Origin: Alphaproteobacteria bacterium
GTDB taxonomy: Bacteria > Pseudomonadota > Alphaproteobacteria > Sphingomonadales > Emcibacteraceae
Length of the DNA: 28,999 bases
NCBI GenBank assembly: GCA_002401545.1
Contig: NVTJ01000019.1
Span: 1 to 28,999 of the forward strand
Reading direction: 5' to 3'
Positions 14,594 through 22,106 of the stretch are shown one piece after another (the stretch's first letter is position 1; the number at the start of each line of letters is the position of its first letter). The notes below the pieces were generated by a model, which was not told where the DNA came from, searched no databases, and saw only the letters and a list, made by a program, of their open reading frames with translations. Both the position numbers and the translations under genes were made by a program.

Positions 14594-15520
14594 ATGAAAC
14601 AAAAGCTTTTCTGTTTTGGATTGGGCTATAGTGCACGCAATCTTGTCCGGCATTTAAAGCAACAGGACGCGAGCTGGCAGTTCTCCGGCAGTTCCCGCAG
14701 GCCATCCGATGATAACGTCGCTGTTTTTGACGGCCTCAGTCCCATGATAAATAGCGGAAAACGACTTGCCGATGTAACCCATATGCTGATCTCCATCCCG
14801 CCTCAGGATAAGATGGGCGATCCGGTTCTGCACCACCATGGCGCGGAAATTTCAAAGCTTAAGCACCTGAAGTGGCTGGGCTATTTATCCACCACCGGCA
14901 TTTACGGGGACCGGGGCGGAGACTGGATCTGTGACAGAACTCCGCCCGCCCCAACCTCTCTGAAGGGACAGCAAAGGCTGGACGCCGAGCAGGGCTGGCT
15001 TAAAATGTTCCATGGCCATAAGCTGCCGGTGCATATTTTCCGCCTGGGCAGCATTTATGGACCGGGCCGGGGGCATCTGGTCAACCTGAAAGCCGGGAAG
15101 GTGAGAAAAATCATCAAGAAAGGCCAGTATTTCTCCCGTATTCATGTGGATGATCTGACGCAGGTTCTGGTGGCCTCAATGAAATCCCCCCGCCCGGGAC
15201 AAAGTTATAATGTGGTTGATGACAGGCCGGCCCCGACCCCGGAGGTCATCGATTTTATCTGTGACCTGCTGGGCCGTCCGCATCTGCCGCCTATTGATCT
15301 GGATGATGCAGAATTATCCCCCATGATGAAAATATTCTATTCAGAAAACAAACGGGTCCATAATCACCGCATCAAACAGGAACTTGGTGTCACGTTGAAA
15401 TACCCCACCTACAGGGAGGGTTTCAAAGCCTTGGCCCGGAAATTTCCTTCACCACCTGACACAGCCTCTTCAAATCTCCATCAGAGGACAGGCGGTGGTC
15501 ACCGTTCTTCACATAGGTGA
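14594..15520 (+). CDS. NAD(P)-dependent epimerase/dehydratase-like protein (YeeZ-like SDR)
   Basis: An extended short-chain dehydrogenase fold. The nucleotide-binding loop reads FGLGYSARN (residues 8-16), replacing the classic TGxxGxxG as in the YeeZ branch. YLSTTGIYGDRGG carries the Ser/Tyr region and FRLGSIYGPGRGHL the substrate side. RIHVDDLTQVLVASM and SYNVVDDRPAPTPEVIDFICDLLG follow, both usual in this family. The substrate is unknown. The last 32 codons overlap the 3' end of the opposite-strand hydrolase gene, and the tail TGGGHRSSHR looks like translated antisense, so the natural C-terminus has been extended. AAGG lies about 5 nt upstream of the ATG. Confidence 0.85.
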   Translation: MKQKLFCFGLGYSARNLVRHLKQQDASWQFSGSSRRPSDDNVAVFDGLSPMINSGKRLADVTHMLISIPPQDKMGDPVLHHHGAEISKLKHLKWLGYLSTTGIYGDRGGDWICDRTPPAPTSLKGQQRLDAEQGWLKMFHGHKLPVHIFRLGSIYGPGRGHLVNLKAGKVRKIIKKGQYFSRIHVDDLTQVLVASMKSPRPGQSYNVVDDRPAPTPEVIDFICDLLGRPHLPPIDLDDAELSPMMKIFYSENKRVHNHRIKQELGVTLKYPTYREGFKALARKFPSPPDTASSNLHQRTGGGHRSSHR

Positions 15521-16166
15521 TCACCACATCCTCGCTTGCAAGAAGGTCTGAAATCCGCTGGGCCGTATGGGGCGGTACATCCGTATCCTTCATGCCCTGT
15601 ATCAGACGCACCGGACAGTCAAGGTCAATTTGACTGCCCATGATAAGATGGGCATTGCCTTCCCGCAGCAGCGTCATGGTCATGGCGTAGGGCTTATCGC
15701 CGTAATCACAGGCCTCATAATAAACCCCGTCCCGCCTGAGCGTGGTCTTGATCTCGTCCGAATATGTATCCCAGCATAACTCCTTGGTGAAATCCGGCGC
15801 GGCGGCCAATCCCACAAACCCTTTTACGCGATCCTTCCGCGCAAGGGCACAAAGCAGCCCGATCCAGCCGCCCATGCTGGAACCAACCAGAATAAGGTCG
15901 CCCGTCGTCACCTGATCTATGATCGCCAGAGCATCCTCTTTCCACGCTCCGATCGTGCCATCGGTAAAGGCGCCGGACGATTTCCCGTGACCCGAATAAT
16001 CAAAACGCACGTAAGCCTGCCCACGGCTCTGACAGAAAGCCTCCAGCGCCAACGCCTTTGATCCTTCCATATCGGACATGAAGCCCGGAAAGAAAACAAC
16101 AGTCGGCCCTTTGCCCTGCCTGTACTCATAGGCCAGTTTCCGGCCTTTATAGGTAATAATATTCAT
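15423..16166 (-). CDS. Alpha/beta hydrolase (ABHD10-like)
   Basis: A 247-residue serine hydrolase. FFPGFMSDMEGSKA supplies the oxyanion region and FDYSGHGKSSG is the characteristic strand-4 loop. The nucleophile is Ser97 in GSSMGG, the acid Asp194 in QGMKDTDVPP and the base His224 in KNGDHRLS. The G-M-K-D-x-x-V-P motif and overall plan resemble the mitochondrial ABHD10 thioesterase/esterase group. The substrate is unknown. There is no signal peptide, so it should be cytoplasmic. It converges on the epimerase gene with a 98-bp overlap and diverges from thrS. Confidence 0.88.
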   Translation of the reverse strand: MNIITYKGRKLAYEYRQGKGPTVVFFPGFMSDMEGSKALALEAFCQSRGQAYVRFDYSGHGKSSGAFTDGTIGAWKEDALAIIDQVTTGDLILVGSSMGGWIGLLCALARKDRVKGFVGLAAAPDFTKELCWDTYSDEIKTTLRRDGVYYEACDYGDKPYAMTMTLLREGNAHLIMGSQIDLDCPVRLIQGMKDTDVPPHTAQRISDLLASEDVVITYVKNGDHRLSSDGDLKRLCQVVKEISGPRL

Positions 16167-16234
16167 GGGTTTTCCTTCTCGACATACTGAATAGATATAT
16201 TTATAAGTTTACGGACTTAAAATGCAACTGCTAC

Positions 16235-16260
16235 TTGACAGTTGGGTTTTTCCTTATAAT
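16235..16260 (+). promoter_or_regulatory. Putative thrS promoter with short spacer
   Basis: TTGACA (16235-16240) and TATAAT (16255-16260) are both consensus, but only 14 nt apart, shorter than the usual 16-18. Either the real -35 is displaced or the spacing limits promoter strength. Confidence 0.45.
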
Positions 16261-16289
16261 GTCACGCGGAAATTATATTCGGTAAAATA

Positions 16290-18236
16290 ATGAGTGATCA
16301 GATGAATAAAACGGCCAATGTTACCTTAACCCTGCCCGATGGCAGTGTCCGAACCTATCCGGGTCCGGTGACCGGCAGCACGCTGGCCGCTGACATCGGG
16401 CCGGGTCTGGCCAAGGCCGCTATTGTGATCGTCGTTAATGGCGAACAATGGGACCTCGCCCGGAAAATCGAACAGGATTCAGACGTTACCATCATCACCA
16501 ATCGGGATGAGGCCGCGCTGGAAATCCTGCGCCATGATGCGGCCCATATTCTGGCCGAAGCGGTGAAAAAACTCTATCCCGATGTTCAGGTTACCATCGG
16601 CCCTGCCATCGACAACGGCTTTTATTATGATTTTGCCCGCAAGATCCCCTTTACCACAGATGATCTGGTCATCATCGAAAAACATATGGTGGAAATCATT
16701 GAACGCGATGAAGACATCATCCGCAGCGAGATGGACCGGGACGATGCAATCAAATTCTTCCGCGACATGGGCGAAGACTATAAAGCCGAACTGATCGCCG
16801 CCATCCCCGAAGGTCAGACCATCACCCTTTACAGACAGGGTGATTTCATTGACCTGTGCCGGGGACCGCATCTGCCCAGCACCGGCAGGCTTGGCAAGGA
16901 TTGTTTCAAGCTGATGAAGGTGGCCGGGGCCTACTGGCGCGGCGACAGCAATAATGAAATGCTGCAACGGATATACGGCACCGCATGGCGGACGAAAAAA
17001 GAACTGAAAGCCTACCTCACCCGCCTGGAAGAAGCTGAAAAGCGTGACCACCGGAAAATTGGCAAGCAGATGAAACTGTTCCATTTTCAGGAAGAAGCCG
17101 CCGGCATGCCCTTCTGGCACCCAAATGGCTGGACCATCTATCAACAGGTAGAGGCCTATATCCGCCGCAAACAGAAAAAATATGATTATCAGGAAATCAA
17201 GACACCGCAGCTTGTAGACCGGGTTTTATGGGAAAAGTCCGGCCATTGGGAAAAATTTCGTGAACATATGTATACCACCGAATCCGACAGCCGCAACCTG
17301 GCCCTGAAACCCATGAACTGCCCCTGCCATGTGCAGGTATTCAATCAGGGCATTGTCAGCTACCGCGACCTGCCGCTGCGCCTTGCGGAATTTGGATCCT
17401 GTCACCGTTACGAGCCCTCAGGCGCCCTGCACGGACTGATGCGGGTACGCAGTTTCGTTCAGGATGATGCACATATTTTCTGTTCCAAGGATCAGATCAC
17501 TTCTGAAACTGAAATCTTCTGTAAAATGTTGATGGAAGTTTATGAAGACTTTGGCTTTACGGATATCAAAGTAAAATTCTCTGACCGGCCGGAAATACGC
17601 GCCGGTTTGGATATAACCTGGGATGAGGCAGAAAACTGCTTGCTGGAAGCCGTCAACAGTACCGGCCTTGACTATACGCTGAACCCCGGTGAAGGCGCTT
17701 TTTATGGTCCGAAACTGGAATTCGTGCTCACCGATGCCATCGGACGGGATTGGCAGTGCGGAACCCTGCAGGTTGACTTTGTCCTGCCGGAACGTCTGGA
17801 TGCCTCCTATATCGGGTCTGACAATGGTAAACACCGTCCCGTTATGTTGCACCGGGCTATTTTGGGATCTTTTGAGCGCTTTATCGGTATCCTGATCGAG
17901 GAACATGCCGGACGTTTCCCCCTGTGGCTGGCCCCGACACAGGTGGTTGTCACCGGCATAACATCCGATCAGGATGATCATGTGCGTAAAGTCTATGAAC
18001 AGTTGAAGGCTGCTGGACTTCGGGCGGAAATGGATTTGCGCAGCGAAAAAATAAATTACAAGATTCGCGAACATTCCCACGCCAAGACACCGGCCATCTT
18101 TGTGGTCGGGGCGCGGGAACAGGAAGAAAATACCGTAACCGTACGGCGTCTGGGGTCAAAACAACAGCAAACCCTTGATTTAAGTGCCGCAATTAATGTA
18201 TTAAAGCTTGAATCTCTTGCGCCCGATCAAAGATAG
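16290..18236 (+). CDS. thrS: Threonyl-tRNA synthetase
   Basis: Charges tRNA-Thr; class II synthetase with editing. A TGS domain (about 8-70) is followed by the editing domain with HxxxH at 82-86 and C190/H194 (DLCRGPH). The catalytic core has motif 2 around FGSCHRYEPSGALHGLMRVRSF (368-389) and the zinc ligands Cys344 (MNCPCH), His395 (DDAHIF) and His521 (VMLHRAILGS). The anticodon-binding domain starts near 545. All catalytic residues are present and the 648-residue length is normal. It heads the thrS-infC part of the classical translation cluster; infC follows after 113 nt. Confidence 0.97.
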   Translation: MSDQMNKTANVTLTLPDGSVRTYPGPVTGSTLAADIGPGLAKAAIVIVVNGEQWDLARKIEQDSDVTIITNRDEAALEILRHDAAHILAEAVKKLYPDVQVTIGPAIDNGFYYDFARKIPFTTDDLVIIEKHMVEIIERDEDIIRSEMDRDDAIKFFRDMGEDYKAELIAAIPEGQTITLYRQGDFIDLCRGPHLPSTGRLGKDCFKLMKVAGAYWRGDSNNEMLQRIYGTAWRTKKELKAYLTRLEEAEKRDHRKIGKQMKLFHFQEEAAGMPFWHPNGWTIYQQVEAYIRRKQKKYDYQEIKTPQLVDRVLWEKSGHWEKFREHMYTTESDSRNLALKPMNCPCHVQVFNQGIVSYRDLPLRLAEFGSCHRYEPSGALHGLMRVRSFVQDDAHIFCSKDQITSETEIFCKMLMEVYEDFGFTDIKVKFSDRPEIRAGLDITWDEAENCLLEAVNSTGLDYTLNPGEGAFYGPKLEFVLTDAIGRDWQCGTLQVDFVLPERLDASYIGSDNGKHRPVMLHRAILGSFERFIGILIEEHAGRFPLWLAPTQVVVTGITSDQDDHVRKVYEQLKAAGLRAEMDLRSEKINYKIREHSHAKTPAIFVVGAREQEENTVTVRRLGSKQQQTLDLSAAINVLKLESLAPDQR

Positions 18237-18306
18237 ATCAATGATCATTGCAATTTGCTTGTTTATCAGCAATAAAGAGTAAAACTACACCATTTTTAAC
18301 AACTGA

Positions 18307-18342
18307 GCGGGAATATGCCACAAGATGGTACCCCGCAGGAGG
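18307..18342 (+). promoter_or_regulatory. infC leader hairpin and perfect ribosome-binding site
   Basis: GCGGG (18307-18311) and CCCGC close a hairpin with an inner TGCCA/TGGTA pairing, immediately followed by AGGAGG at 18337-18342. Seven nt later comes the AUA at 18350. The placement supports translational control of infC. Confidence 0.65.
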
Positions 18343-18349
18343 AAATTAA

Positions 18350-18886
18350 ATAGCCAGACGACCAATGCAAGGCCCCCCATCCAAAAAAGGATTGCGGGTT
18401 AATGGAGATATCACCGCTGATGAAATCAGGTTAATTGATGACAGCGGCGAAAATCATGGGACCGTGAATATTAACAAAGGTCTGACCATGGCAAAAGAAG
18501 CGGGACTGGATCTCGTGGAAATTTCGCCCAATGCAGAACCCCCCGTGTGCAAAATTCTGGACTATGGCAGATTTCGCTATGCCGCCCAGAAAAAAGCCAG
18601 CCTCGCCAAGAAAAAACAGAAGACGGTTGAAGTCAAGGAAATCAAGCTGCGGCCCGGCATTGAACGCCATGACTATGACGTAAAAATGCGCGCTGTTGAC
18701 AAGTTTCTGACCCAGGGTGACAAAGTCAAAATCACGCTGCGCTTCCGGGGCCGGGAAATGGCCCATCAGGAACTGGGGATGGATATGCTGAAAAGAGTCG
18801 AGGAAGATTTTCAGGATCAGGCCAAAGTAGAACAGGCGCCAAAAATGGAAGGCCGCCAGATAATAATGATCCTTTCGGCCAAATAA
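18350..18886 (+). CDS. infC: Translation initiation factor IF-3, AUA start codon
   Basis: IF-3 keeps 30S subunits free and proofreads the start codon. The C-terminal part (EIKLRPGIERHDYDVKMRAVDKFLTQGDKVKITLRFRGREM...) and the N-terminal part (RVNGDITADEIRLIDDSGENHG) are textbook IF-3. The first ATG (18365) lies 22 nt from the perfect AGGAGG, too far. The frame extends upstream as I-A-R-R-P-M-Q-G-P-P to an ATA at 18350, 7 nt from AGGAGG, restoring the usual family N-terminus (M)ARRPMQ. The true start is therefore AUA, giving 178 residues. E. coli infC starts with AUU, and IF-3 represses its own translation by rejecting that codon; the same logic is inferred here. It follows thrS. Confidence 0.95.
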   Translation: MARRPMQGPPSKKGLRVNGDITADEIRLIDDSGENHGTVNINKGLTMAKEAGLDLVEISPNAEPPVCKILDYGRFRYAAQKKASLAKKKQKTVEVKEIKLRPGIERHDYDVKMRAVDKFLTQGDKVKITLRFRGREMAHQELGMDMLKRVEEDFQDQAKVEQAPKMEGRQIIMILSAK

Positions 18887-18923
18887 TTTTCGAGTCGATT
18901 GAAAATCAATTTAGAATAATTTT

Positions 18924-18976
18924 AAAAAGCCCCCTAAGTTTAACGCCCGTACCGCACGTTGATTTTGGGGGTTTTT
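18924..18976 (+). terminator. infC terminator
   Basis: AAAAA-G-CCCCC pairs with GGGGG-TTTTT across a 32-nt loop that itself contains AACG/CGTT; the T-run ends at 18976. The right half overlaps the -35 and spacer of the next promoter. Confidence 0.7.
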
Positions 18977-18987
18977 GCTGGTATAAT
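18959..18987 (+). promoter_or_regulatory. Strong sigma-70 promoter embedded in the infC terminator
   Basis: TTGATT (18959-18964), exact 17-nt spacer, TATAAT (18982-18987). The predicted start is about 18994. No plus-strand gene follows before the terminator at 19073. Confidence 0.65.
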
Positions 18988-18993
18988 TACGGC

Positions 18994-19107
18994 TGTATTG
19001 TGCACCCAAAGGTAAGCACATCTAGGTACGCTGAGAAATAACAGCTGAATTTTCCAACGTTACCAGAGCAAGAACCCGCCAGTGACCTGAAAGTCAGGCG
19101 GGTTTTT
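18994..19107 (+). ncRNA. Candidate small RNA, about 114 nt
   Basis: Bounded by a near-consensus promoter and a strong terminator, with no ORF and no gene on this strand. Internal pairings visible by eye are TGTGC/GCACA near the 5' end and GGTAA/TTACC spanning the middle. The 3' end is the hairpin and U-run suited to Hfq-type small RNAs. The CTGAGA piece is not enough for a TPP riboswitch, and no known family is recognised. The RNA ends 13 nt before the convergent TraB-family gene stops. Confidence 0.5.
19073..19107 (+). terminator. Terminator of the candidate small RNA
   Basis: AACCCGCC-AG-TGAC pairs with GTCA-GGCGGGTT, closed by a CTGAAA loop, followed by further T on the plus strand. Confidence 0.9.
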
Positions 19108-19119
19108 CAATGGTGAAAA

Positions 19120-20028
19120 TCACTGAATTTTATCCACCCTGTATCCTCTGGCTTCCAACATCTTTACAATACCGTCCTGCCCCACCAGATGGGCCGCACC
19201 GACCACGATGAAGATGGTCCTGCCGCCGTTAATGTAGCGTTCAATAGCCGGCAGCCAGTTTTTATTCCGGCTGACCAGCATGGCGTCATACATTTCCGGC
19301 TGTTCCGCCATATCCTCAACCATGGTTTTTACCATCCTGTCGCCATCACCGGAAGCCCATGCCTCAAGATAATTATTAATATAGCTCATGAAATCATCAA
19401 GCTTGTCCAGGGTATCGGCCAGCAGGGCCGCCTGGACGCTCATGGGGTGTTTGATCAGGGCATTCATGGATTGCTCCGGTGTCTCGAGGCCGGATATGGT
19501 CTTTGCTGACTTGCGGGCCAGGTCTTCAAGGTATCTGTCCACACCGGAATCCGGGTCCATGCCACTTGACATAATGGAGATAATGGAGATCTGGAGCGCC
19601 ATAAACCACGGTTTCATCTTTCGCGCCGTCTCTTCATCCATACCCATCAGGTTTTTTGCCTGCTTCAGCATCTTGTCATAATGGACGTCATCAAGATAAT
19701 TTTGCAGATTATCCTGTGGCTTAAAGAAGGCGTTCTGAATAACCATCCCCTGTATGGCTGCCGTGGCCTCCGGTGTCATCTTTGCTTCCATCACCAATTC
19801 CTGCGCGCGGTTAAAGGACTGGCTGATGATGCCGTCAAACCACTGGTAATTCTTTGGCAGCAGGTGAAAAGAGCCCAGTAGATATACTGTCCCATCGCCC
19901 CTTTTTACCTGCCATAAAGCGGGCTGCACATTTACCAGATCCGTTTCATCAGCCTTTACAGACCCACACAGAACCATAAAACCGAAAAACAGGATGGTGA
20001 ACAACTGACCAATTCTATTAAAAAACAT
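19120..20028 (-). CDS. TraB/GumN-family protein
   Basis: A 302-residue member of the TraB/GumN (Tiki-like) family, thought to be metal-dependent proteases or similar hydrolases. A signal peptide (1 to about 26, ending VKA) is followed by YLLGSFHLLP with the first G-x-x-H at 52-55, the conserved SGLETPEQ block, SRNKNWLPAIERYI, and the second G-x-x-H in VVGAAHLVGQDGIV at 277-280. Both motifs are intact. It is likely periplasmic, with unknown substrate. It is transcribed opposite to, and sits inside, the infC-rpmI interval of the translation cluster, which is normally uninterrupted. Its promoter region is shared with that of rpmI. Confidence 0.88.
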   Translation of the reverse strand: MFFNRIGQLFTILFFGFMVLCGSVKADETDLVNVQPALWQVKRGDGTVYLLGSFHLLPKNYQWFDGIISQSFNRAQELVMEAKMTPEATAAIQGMVIQNAFFKPQDNLQNYLDDVHYDKMLKQAKNLMGMDEETARKMKPWFMALQISIISIMSSGMDPDSGVDRYLEDLARKSAKTISGLETPEQSMNALIKHPMSVQAALLADTLDKLDDFMSYINNYLEAWASGDGDRMVKTMVEDMAEQPEMYDAMLVSRNKNWLPAIERYINGGRTIFIVVGAAHLVGQDGIVKMLEARGYRVDKIQ

Positions 20029-20132
20029 GTAAACTCCTATGATTAAAAACGCCTGAAAATACCTTTTACAAAAATTAGATTTTAATCATGTTAACAACAA
20101 GGCAAATTTTGATGAAAAGCCGATGAATCCCC

Positions 20133-20161
20133 TTGCAATCCCATATAAAGAAAGCTATACA
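20133..20161 (+). promoter_or_regulatory. rpmI-rplT promoter
   Basis: TTGCAA (20133-20138), 17-nt spacer, TATACA (20156-20161). The start near 20168 leaves a 100-nt leader before rpmI. Confidence 0.6.
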
Positions 20162-20175
20162 CCTCAACTTCATTG

Positions 20176-20211
20176 GGTGATATGGCTAACATAAGGGCAT
20201 GCCTCATCACC
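20176..20211 (+). promoter_or_regulatory. Hairpin in the rpmI leader, candidate regulatory element
   Basis: GGTGAT pairs with ATCACC, with an inner GGC/GCC across a small symmetric internal loop. It lies near the 5' end of the predicted leader. L20 represses rpmI-rplT through leader RNA structure in E. coli; a similar role here is inference. Confidence 0.35.
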
Positions 20212-20268
20212 TGAAAAGCTTGTCGTGGCAAACTGCGGCATGATATTTTAAGTAAAAGGATAAGCTAA

Positions 20269-20466
20269 ATGCCCAAGATGAAAACCAAAAGCAGTGCCAA
20301 AAAGCGCTTCAAAATCACCGGTACCGGAAAAGTACGCTCAACACAGGCTGGTAAACAGCATGGCATGATCAAGCGTTCAAATAAACAGATTCGTAACCAG
20401 CGTGGAACGACCATCATGTCCGACCCGGATTCACGGCTCGTTAAAAAAATGCTCCCTTACGGCTGA
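20269..20466 (+). CDS. rpmI: 50S ribosomal protein L35
   Basis: A 65-residue basic protein of the large subunit. MPKMKTKSSAKKRFKITGTGKV is the universal L35 N-terminus, followed by K-rich helices and an MLPYG end. AAGGAT lies upstream of the ATG at a suitable distance. It is followed 14 nt later by rplT, the conserved L35-L20 pair. Confidence 0.97.
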   Translation: MPKMKTKSSAKKRFKITGTGKVRSTQAGKQHGMIKRSNKQIRNQRGTTIMSDPDSRLVKKMLPYG

Positions 20467-20480
20467 TTTAGGATAAAAAA

Positions 20481-20840
20481 ATGGCACATGTTAAAAGAGG
20501 CGTCACATCTCACGCACGTCACAAAAAAGTATTGAAACTGGCAAAAGGTTATCGCGGTCGCCGTAAAAGCACGATTCGCATCGCCATGCAGGCTGTTGAA
20601 AAGGCTGGCCAATATGCCTACCGCGACCGGAAAGTTCGTAAAAGAACCTTCCGCGCCCTATGGATACAACGCATCAATGCGGCGGCACGTATCAATGATA
20701 TGACCTACTCACGATTTATGAACGGCCTGAAACTCGCAGGCATCGAACTTGACCGTAAAGTTCTGGCTGATCTGGCCGTTCGCGAACCGGATGCTTTCAA
20801 AGCAATTGCTGATCAGGCACAGGCAGCGTTAAACGCTTAA
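20481..20840 (+). CDS. rplT: 50S ribosomal protein L20
   Basis: 119 residues. MAHVKRGVTSHARHKKVLKLAKGYRGRRKSTIRIA..., then AYRDRKVRKRTFRALWIQRINAA and SRFMNGLKLAGIELDRKVLADLAVREPDAF, are the diagnostic L20 blocks. L20 binds 23S rRNA early in 50S assembly and in other bacteria represses its own operon. It is the last gene before a strong terminator, so pheS has separate expression or partial read-through. Confidence 0.97.
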   Translation: MAHVKRGVTSHARHKKVLKLAKGYRGRRKSTIRIAMQAVEKAGQYAYRDRKVRKRTFRALWIQRINAAARINDMTYSRFMNGLKLAGIELDRKVLADLAVREPDAFKAIADQAQAALNA

Positions 20841-20874
20841 AGCCCCGATCAACATTTCGGACTACAGTTCAAGG

Positions 20875-20909
20875 AAGGAGCCTGCTACTATAGCAGTAGG
20901 CTCCTTTTG
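20875..20909 (+). terminator. Terminator between rplT and pheS
   Basis: AAGGAGC-CTGCTA-CTA-TAGCAG-TAG-GCTCCTT: a 13-bp stem with one 3-nt bulge, followed by T on the plus strand. Confidence 0.9.
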
Positions 20910-20947
20910 TTTATTTTAGGATATTTTTTTATATATTGGGTGACCAT

Positions 20948-22105
20948 ATGGAAGACCTCCAGAAATTAGAAAACGGTATCATCTCTGGCATTGCCGCGCA
21001 GGATACCCTGACCGGGCTTGAAGACCTCAGGGTAGCCGAAGTGGGTAAAAAAGGCCACGTCAGCCTGCTCATGCGCGAACTTGGCAAAATGACGGCGGAA
21101 GAGAAAAAGGAATTCGGCCCAAAGCTCAATGGTCTGAAAACCCGGATTATGAAGGAAATAGCCGCCCGAAAAGATGAACTGGAGGCTCAGGAACTGAATC
21201 GCCGCCTGCAATCTGAACGCATCGACATCACCCTGCCCAGTCCGTCTGAGAACAGCGGCAGCATTCACCCGATTACCCAGGTGATGGATGAGGTGGCAGA
21301 AATTTTTACCGAACTGGGTTTCAGCATTGCCGAAGGTCCGGAGATTGAGGAAGATTTCTATAATTTCACCGCCCTGAATATCCCGCCACACCATCCGGCC
21401 CGCCAGATGCATGATACTTTTTATTTCCCGGAAGATGAGGCGGGCAACCGTAAACTTCTGCGCACCCATACCTCACCGGTGCAGATCAGAACCATGATGT
21501 CCGGCCCCCCGCCTTACCGGATTATTGTTCCGGGCCGCACATACCGCTGTGACAGCGACGCGACCCATACCCCCATGTTTCATCAGGTGGAAGCCCTGGT
21601 CATTGACAAGGATATTCACATGGGCCACCTGAAATGGTGCATTGAGGAATTCTGCCGCAAATTTTTTGACCTCAATGATGTCAAAATCCGTTTCCGCCCC
21701 AGCTACTTTCCCTTCACAGAACCCTCTGCCGAAGTGGATATTGGCTGCGCGTTCAAGGATGGTGAAATCCTCATCGGCGAAGGTGATGACTGGCTGGAAA
21801 TTATGGGCTGCGGTATGGTTAATCCGCGGGTTCTGGAAAATGTGGGTCTGGACCCGGATGAATATCAGGGCTTTGCCTTTGGTATGGGACTGGACCGTAT
21901 CGCCATGCTGAAATGGGGTATTCCTGATCTGCGGGACTTCTTTGCTGCCGACCTGCGCTGGCTGAAACATTATGGTTTTGCCGCCCTCGACATTCCATCC
22001 CTAAGTACACAAAAATCGGGGGGGAGATCGCCACGCGATCGGGGGAGCTCAAGTAGCCCAAAGGGCGGTAGACCCCCCATCAACAAAAATTCGGGGAGTA
22101 AATAA
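20948..22105 (+). CDS. pheS: Phenylalanyl-tRNA synthetase alpha subunit, with C-terminal insertion
   Basis: Catalytic subunit of the alpha2-beta2 PheRS. The N-terminal coiled coil (1 to about 95) leads to the class II core. Motif 1 lies around HPITQVMDEVAEIFTELGF; motif 2 around HTSPVQIRTM and GRTYRCDSDATHTPMFHQVEALV; motif 3 in GFAFGMGLDRIAMLKWGI. The ATG at 20948 is the natural start (a TTG at 20936 is also in frame). The family C-terminus is HYGFAALDIPSLS. Here it is followed by a Gly/Ser/Pro/Arg/Lys-rich tail. Residues 359-383 come from a 75-nt palindromic insertion; without it the protein would be 360 residues, a usual length. pheT follows 1 nt after the stop. Confidence 0.95.
   Translation: MEDLQKLENGIISGIAAQDTLTGLEDLRVAEVGKKGHVSLLMRELGKMTAEEKKEFGPKLNGLKTRIMKEIAARKDELEAQELNRRLQSERIDITLPSPSENSGSIHPITQVMDEVAEIFTELGFSIAEGPEIEEDFYNFTALNIPPHHPARQMHDTFYFPEDEAGNRKLLRTHTSPVQIRTMMSGPPPYRIIVPGRTYRCDSDATHTPMFHQVEALVIDKDIHMGHLKWCIEEFCRKFFDLNDVKIRFRPSYFPFTEPSAEVDIGCAFKDGEILIGEGDDWLEIMGCGMVNPRVLENVGLDPDEYQGFAFGMGLDRIAMLKWGIPDLRDFFAADLRWLKHYGFAALDIPSLSTQKSGGRSPRDRGSSSSPKGGRPPINKNSGSK
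22009..22096 (+). repeat. In-frame palindromic element inserted at the 3' end of pheS
   Basis: Direct repeats ACAAAAATCGGGG (22009-22021) and ACAAAAATTCGGGG (22083-22096) flank a GC-rich unit. It holds a perfect hairpin GATCGC-CAC-GCGATC (22026-22040) and GCCC-AAA-GGGC (22056-22066). A G-run (22018-22024) and a C-run (22073-22078) can close both into one branched structure. Removing 22022-22096 (75 nt, 25 codons) keeps the frame and the stop. This resembles the protein-coding palindromic elements known from Rickettsia, but I do not know this family. Confidence 0.7.
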
Positions 22106-22106
22106 G

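Noticed and set aside
16479..18080. Two minus-strand ORFs of about 220 codons inside thrS
   Set aside because: Fully antisense to an intact thrS. Their composition mirrors the complement, and no ribosome-binding site or family was recognised.
18994..19107. TPP riboswitch suggested by CTGAGA
   Set aside because: The other TPP core blocks are missing, no thiamine gene follows and the RNA ends in a terminator before a convergent gene.
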